Of a stretch of DNA of 17,169 nt, positions 13,372 through 17,169 are shown piece by piece. The translations under genes were made by a program, and so were the position numbers. This stretch comes from Chloroflexota bacterium (GTDB lineage: Bacteria; Chloroflexota; Anaerolineae; Promineifilales; Promineifilaceae), in NCBI GenBank assembly GCA_008501785.1, contig QQUD01000353.1, positions 1 to 17,169 of the forward strand. The letters run 5' to 3'. How positions within the stretch are numbered: position 1 is the stretch's first letter; every line of letters begins with the position of its first letter. The notes under the pieces were generated by a model, which was not told the origin of the DNA, searched no databases, and was given only the letters and a program-made list of their open reading frames with translations.

Positions 13372-13797
13372 ATGAGAAAAACAAAAAATGAAGATGGACA
13401 AGGTTTAGTAGAATATGCATTGGTACTTGTCTTAGTAGCTGTTGTGGTTATGGTAGTTTTGTCTATGGTGGGCGACAAAGTTGTTCTAGCATATGCGCAA
13501 GTTATGGGCGGTTTCAATGGAGACACCTTAGATGATGGCGTGATCATGTTAAGTGGCGATATTAGCGTGGTCGATGCAGGCGGCTGTACAGCTACCATAC
13601 AAAATGTTCGCTTTATTGTGGTCGATTCTGATCGCAATGCCCTCAAAAATCAATCTGTGTCAGCAACCATAGTGAAAAATACCGTGCCTACTGGTCAAAC
13701 AATTTCTGGCACGGCAAATGGTAGTGGCATAGCTACTTATGCTGGCCCGCAAACGGTCAACGGTTCTTGTCCGCTGAATATTACTTTGTCAAATTAA
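13372..13797 (+). CDS. Flp-type (type IVb) pilin-like protein with C-terminal beta domain
   Basis: A 141-residue protein from the ATG at 13372. AAAGGGGG lies about 10 bases upstream. In-frame starts further upstream would add an unlikely extension. The N-terminus MRKTKNEDGQGLVEYALVLV is a class III pilin signal: cleavage after Gly9 would leave Glu at +5 and Tyr at +6 of the mature protein, the Flp consensus, followed by a hydrophobic helix (to about residue 32). Flp pilins are normally 50-80 residues. This one has some 90 extra residues (50-141) with beta-rich, Ig-like character, containing IQNVRFIVVDSDRNALKNQSV and only two cysteines, Cys72 and Cys133, which could form a disulfide. Its own promoter and terminator make it a single-gene unit. 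No Tad assembly genes are in the window. Confidence 0.8.
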   Translation: MRKTKNEDGQGLVEYALVLVLVAVVVMVVLSMVGDKVVLAYAQVMGGFNGDTLDDGVIMLSGDISVVDAGGCTATIQNVRFIVVDSDRNALKNQSVSATIVKNTVPTGQTISGTANGSGIATYAGPQTVNGSCPLNITLSN

Positions 13798-13855
13798 GCT
13801 TGATCGACAGCACGAAATGTTTACTTACCATTTCGGATAAATCATAAATTTTACT

Positions 13856-13895
13856 CCCCATCTCATAATTAAATATGAGATGGGGTTTCATATTT
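13856..13895 (+). terminator. Intrinsic terminator after the pilin gene
   Basis: The arms CCCCATCTCATA (13856-13867) and TATGAGATGGGG (13874-13885) pair perfectly over 12 base pairs around ATTAAA, followed by TTTCATATTT. A weaker hairpin (GAAATG / CATTTC) precedes it. Confidence 0.85.
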
Positions 13896-13976
13896 CAGTT
13901 GCAAATCTTTTTTTTGCCGCTTACCAATAAAATGTAAAAGCTAGTTCGCAAAAAAACTACTTTGGGGTGTAATCAC

Positions 13977-16900
13977 ATGAGGGAAGTAAGGAAATTTTTA
14001 TCTATTTTTTTTGGTTTGTCCCAATGGAATCATATTAGTCGTTTTGGTTTTATTGGCTTGCCGTTGTTTATTGCCCTAGGTGGTTTGATTAGTTTATTTA
14101 GTGCAGTTGACATAAAGCCAACTTCTGCTGCAGGGACGACACACTTTGTAACGGTTGATGGTGATGGCGCATGCACAGACATTGATCCTTGTGATCTGCA
14201 AACGGCCGTTTCCAATGCCACAATCAACGACGAAATTCATGTTGCAGCAGGCACCTACACCGCCTCCGCTGGTTCTCCTCTACTCCTCATTAATAAAACA
14301 ATCACCCTGACAGGTGGCTACGACAAAAACGACTGGGAAGCCACCCCAGACCCACAAAACAATCGAACCATATTGGATGGCCAAAATAACGTTCAAGTTG
14401 TTCGCATCGAAGGCACAGTCAGCCCAACAGTTGAAGGATTCGAAATCTATAATGGAAAAGCAGGACAAGGGGCGGGCATCTTCATTGAGGAAGGCAATCC
14501 ACTCATTCGTAACAATCACATTTACGATAATGACGGCTCTCAATCAGGTGGAGCCGGAGCAGGCATTTTTGACCGTGGCTCAGCCATAATTGAAAACAAT
14601 ATAATTCACGACAATTTTTCAGCGGTAGTGGGTGGCGGTATTTTCGTTGATAACAGCCTGACATCAGGGTTCACAACTATCTCATTCAACGAAATATATA
14701 GCAATACAGCGAACCCAGCTAATAGCAGCTCTTTAGGTGGTGGCATTTATTTAGAATCAAATAGCCAAGCATTAATCGAAGGCAATCATATTCATAAGAA
14801 TAGGGCAAACTCAGGTGCTGGATTTGGGACAATCGGCAACAACATCACAGCAACTCTTTTACTAAACAATATGTTTTATGAAAACGAAGCCGATGCAGGT
14901 GACGGTCTTGGCGGCGGTATTTTTGCATGGGGAATTGTAAACATTTGGAACAATACCATTGCTGGCAATTCTGCGCACAACGGCGGAGGCATTTTTGCGG
15001 CGGGTGGCGCGACTGTGCAAATCAGCAATACGATTGTTGTTTCAAATACCGGCAGCAATTTAACAGGGATTCGGAATGCTGGAGCCACCATTTCCGGTGA
15101 TTTCAACAACATTTTTGGCAACAGCAGCAACCCAACTTTCACAACTACAATAAGTACAAACCCCAACTTTATCAATTTTGATACCTTTAATCTACACCTC
15201 CGTAAGGACAGCCCCAATATAGACAAAGGTGATCCAAACACTCCTGCTTCCATAAACATTGACATTGATGGACAAGCACGTCCAAATCCAGATAATCCAG
15301 ACCCAACGCGTGTGGATATTGGTGCGGATGAATTTTATGATAGCACCCCTGCATTCATACTAACACCTGACCCAAATTCAGATAGTTTTGTCAATCGAGG
15401 GGAAACTGACATTTACACACACACCCTCGAAAACACTGGCACTGTAAATGATGATTACACAATAACTTGCGACAATGATCGTCCTCTTTGGACTGTTACT
15501 TGCCCAACAACAGCGACTCTTAACAGCGGTTTTTCAACTGGAATAACAACATCTGTTTCTGTGCCAGCCAGTGCATCAGGTCTCGCTATTGGCAAATCTT
15601 ACATTACAGTGACATCAGTCACTTCCCCCACGATTTCAAAAACAATAATAATGGAAACGACTGTTGCGCCAAGGCCAGGTATAACCTTTACACCTAACTT
15701 TACCGACACGCTGCTGCCTGGTGATGCAGTCACATTTACGCATCGCATTACGAATACAGGAGATTCTCCAGATACCTTTAGCATTACGATTGATCCAGAG
15801 CCAAACAGTTGGGCAGAAATTCTTCCGTCAGGCCCCTATTCCTTGCCTTTGAATATTGGTGCCAGTGTTAATGTGCAGGTGAAGGTAACAGTTCCTGATC
15901 ATGCCGAGTCGGGATGGGGGAAAACGGCCGTTATTCGAGCCACTTCTGATTTTGACCCGCAAATCTCTGCAACTGTACTGAATACCGTCACCGCGAAAGC
16001 CACGGTCGGAACGCGATATGTAGCCGTCGGCGGTGACAATGATAATAACAACTGTACCCAAGCCAACAATCCTTGTGAAACGATTGCCCGTGGAGTAGAT
16101 CAGGCTCTCTCTGGCGACGAAGTTCGCATTCATTCAGGCATATATCAGGAAAAAAACATCTTTATCAACAAAGATATTTACTTGTCTGGCGGCTGGCAAA
16201 GCAGCTTCAGATCTCAGACAGGACCAGATGGCACAATAATCGAACAAATTGGTAGTATTAATGATAAAACCCGATTTTTCGAAATTTCATCAGGTACAAA
16301 GCCGACTATTTATAATTTAACCTTGGATGGGGGGTTTGATGGTCAAGGTGGTGCCATCTTAATCAACAATTCTTCAGAGATAGAACTCACTTCGCTTATT
16401 TTGAAAAACAATGGGGCAGGATTTGGGGGAGCCATCTATGCGGAGCCAAACACGCTCGTCACGATATCAAACACCCACTTCCTCACAAATACAGCAACAA
16501 CATTGCAAGGCGGTGCACTGTATATTGATGGTGGTACCGTAAACATGCAACACAGCAGCTTCATTAACAATGAAGCAACTGTGCAAGATGGTGGCGCACT
16601 TTACCTCAAAAACAATACAAGCTTGAGTTCCATCAACAACCTTTTCCACAACAATCGCGCCGGTGGTGATGGTGGGGCGATTTTTGCCGATTCAGGCATG
16701 ATTGATGTTATTCACAACACCTATGTCTCTAATGAAACTGGCGCTTCAGGAACAGGTGGCGCTGTTTATAACAACACAGCTAATTTAAACATCGACAGCT
16801 CCATTATTGTTAGCAATACGGCCAATAGTTATGCTGGTGTCTATGTTCATGATGGCAGCGCCACGGCTACTATTAACTACAGTGACTTGTGGAACAACAA

Positions 16901-17169
16901 CACGACGCCCGACACAAATGTCACCGATTACACAAATAACATCAGTGCAGACCCCCTCTTTATGGATGATCAATTCCATTTAGGGCTAGGCTCACCAGCC
17001 ATCGACACCGGCAACCCTGACTCTACACAACGGGAAGATTTCGAATATGATTTGCGGCCATCGGACCAAGGTTACGACATGGGATATGATGAACTCCCCG
17101 GTTGTTTGGCCAAGCGCGATGGCGAAATTTTTGGCAGCATTCAACTGGCTGTAGACAAGCCAGATGCAA
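13977..17169 (+). CDS. Large secreted right-handed beta-helix protein, N-terminal part (runs off right edge)
   Basis: The frame is open from the ATG at 13977 to the window end (1064 residues). The N-terminus is basic with a hydrophobic segment at about 22-43 and a possible cleavage after SAA (52), so it is exported. Residues about 55-455 form a parallel beta-helix with many 'GGGIF...NNxIxxN' PbH1-type coils. The module opens with DGDGACTDIDPCDLQTAVSN and closes with VDIGADEF, as in 'choice-of-anchor Q' proteins. Residues about 457-562 and 563-679 are two Ig-like modules rich in 'NTG' turns (ENTGTVNDDYTI, TNTGDSPDTFSI). Residues about 680-1040 form a second beta-helix with the same layout: a C...NPCETI opening, an SGGW turn, and a closing DMGYDE. 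Beta-helices often bind or cleave polysaccharides, but no catalytic residues can be assigned. GGGG lies about 13 bases before the start. The C-terminal anchor is not in the window. Confidence 0.85.
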   Translation, partial: MREVRKFLSIFFGLSQWNHISRFGFIGLPLFIALGGLISLFSAVDIKPTSAAGTTHFVTVDGDGACTDIDPCDLQTAVSNATINDEIHVAAGTYTASAGSPLLLINKTITLTGGYDKNDWEATPDPQNNRTILDGQNNVQVVRIEGTVSPTVEGFEIYNGKAGQGAGIFIEEGNPLIRNNHIYDNDGSQSGGAGAGIFDRGSAIIENNIIHDNFSAVVGGGIFVDNSLTSGFTTISFNEIYSNTANPANSSSLGGGIYLESNSQALIEGNHIHKNRANSGAGFGTIGNNITATLLLNNMFYENEADAGDGLGGGIFAWGIVNIWNNTIAGNSAHNGGGIFAAGGATVQISNTIVVSNTGSNLTGIRNAGATISGDFNNIFGNSSNPTFTTTISTNPNFINFDTFNLHLRKDSPNIDKGDPNTPASINIDIDGQARPNPDNPDPTRVDIGADEFYDSTPAFILTPDPNSDSFVNRGETDIYTHTLENTGTVNDDYTITCDNDRPLWTVTCPTTATLNSGFSTGITTSVSVPASASGLAIGKSYITVTSVTSPTISKTIIMETTVAPRPGITFTPNFTDTLLPGDAVTFTHRITNTGDSPDTFSITIDPEPNSWAEILPSGPYSLPLNIGASVNVQVKVTVPDHAESGWGKTAVIRATSDFDPQISATVLNTVTAKATVGTRYVAVGGDNDNNNCTQANNPCETIARGVDQALSGDEVRIHSGIYQEKNIFINKDIYLSGGWQSSFRSQTGPDGTIIEQIGSINDKTRFFEISSGTKPTIYNLTLDGGFDGQGGAILINNSSEIELTSLILKNNGAGFGGAIYAEPNTLVTISNTHFLTNTATTLQGGALYIDGGTVNMQHSSFINNEATVQDGGALYLKNNTSLSSINNLFHNNRAGGDGGAIFADSGMIDVIHNTYVSNETGASGTGGAVYNNTANLNIDSSIIVSNTANSYAGVYVHDGSATATINYSDLWNNNTTPDTNVTDYTNNISADPLFMDDQFHLGLGSPAIDTGNPDSTQREDFEYDLRPSDQGYDMGYDELPGCLAKRDGEIFGSIQLAVDKPDA

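Larger units (their letters stand above)
186..15932. repeat. Highly iterated palindrome ACGGCCGT (15 dispersed copies)
   Basis: The 10-base sites start at 186, 351, 1078, 3076, 3351, 3556, 3715, 6429, 8045, 9453, 10004, 10586, 11348, 14201 and 15923. Eight are the full AACGGCCGTT, and the copy at 6427-6440 extends to a perfect 14-base palindrome. Near-copies with one change lie at about 1586 and 7625. Sites fall in both genes and spacers and in all three frames of coding DNA (Thr-Ala-Val, Asn-Gly-Arg or Glu-Arg-Pro), so protein sequence does not explain them. About 0.26 copies would be expected by chance for an 8-base word in this length with equal base use. Confidence 0.9.

Noticed and set aside
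14314..14589. ORFs in other frames and on the minus strand over 14000-17000
   Set aside because: They are shadows of the long beta-helix frame, which stays open for more than 1000 codons with consistent repeats.

Overview
The window reads as a bacterial chromosome segment, most likely from an uncultured Chloroflexota (Anaerolineae-like) lineage. This is inferred from gene style: multiheme cytochromes fused to a membrane cytochrome b, a Flp-type pilin, 'choice-of-anchor Q'-like beta-helix surface proteins, and iterated-hairpin intergenic repeats. No rRNA or other marker gene is present to prove it. The palindrome ACGGCCGT occurs 15 times exactly in 17 kb, in all reading frames and between genes. 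It looks like a highly iterated palindrome comparable to HIP1 of cyanobacteria.

Layout. (1) 1-1035, minus strand: an alpha/beta hydrolase overlapping the start of a TauE/SafE-type permease that runs off the left edge. (2) 1036-1369: a divergent control region with a CRP-type palindrome, a consensus -10 box, and a CGAATA-based inverted repeat suited to the ArsR regulator that follows. (3) 1370-7910, plus strand: ArsR regulator, octaheme tetrathionate-reductase-family cytochrome c, a heptaheme cytochrome c fused to a membrane cytochrome b, then two YeeE/YedE sulfur-transporter halves, the second carrying a rhodanese-like domain whose catalytic Cys is Ser. A strong intrinsic terminator closes this cluster. 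(4) 7958-9139, minus strand: a membrane-anchored PQQ-type beta-propeller protein. (5) 9285-13099, plus strand: TetR regulator, ABC ATPase and two ABC-2 permeases, an exporter operon. It is divided from the propeller gene by interleaved divergent promoters and a 28-bp palindrome. (6) 13372-13797: a Flp-like pilin with an extra C-terminal beta domain and its own promoter and terminator. (7) 13977 to the right edge: a giant secreted protein with two parallel beta-helix modules separated by two Ig-like modules.

The most interesting unit is region 3. The inferred electron path is menaquinol to the cytochrome b/heptaheme fusion, then to the octaheme enzyme outside the membrane, acting on a sulfur oxyanion such as tetrathionate or thiosulfate. 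The paired YeeE/YedE proteins would import thiosulfate or another sulfur species, and the degenerate rhodanese module with its C-terminal GGCG tail may receive it. The ArsR regulator and a CRP/FNR-type site would couple expression to substrate and energy or redox state. The domains are visible in the sequence. The pathway direction and substrate are inference.
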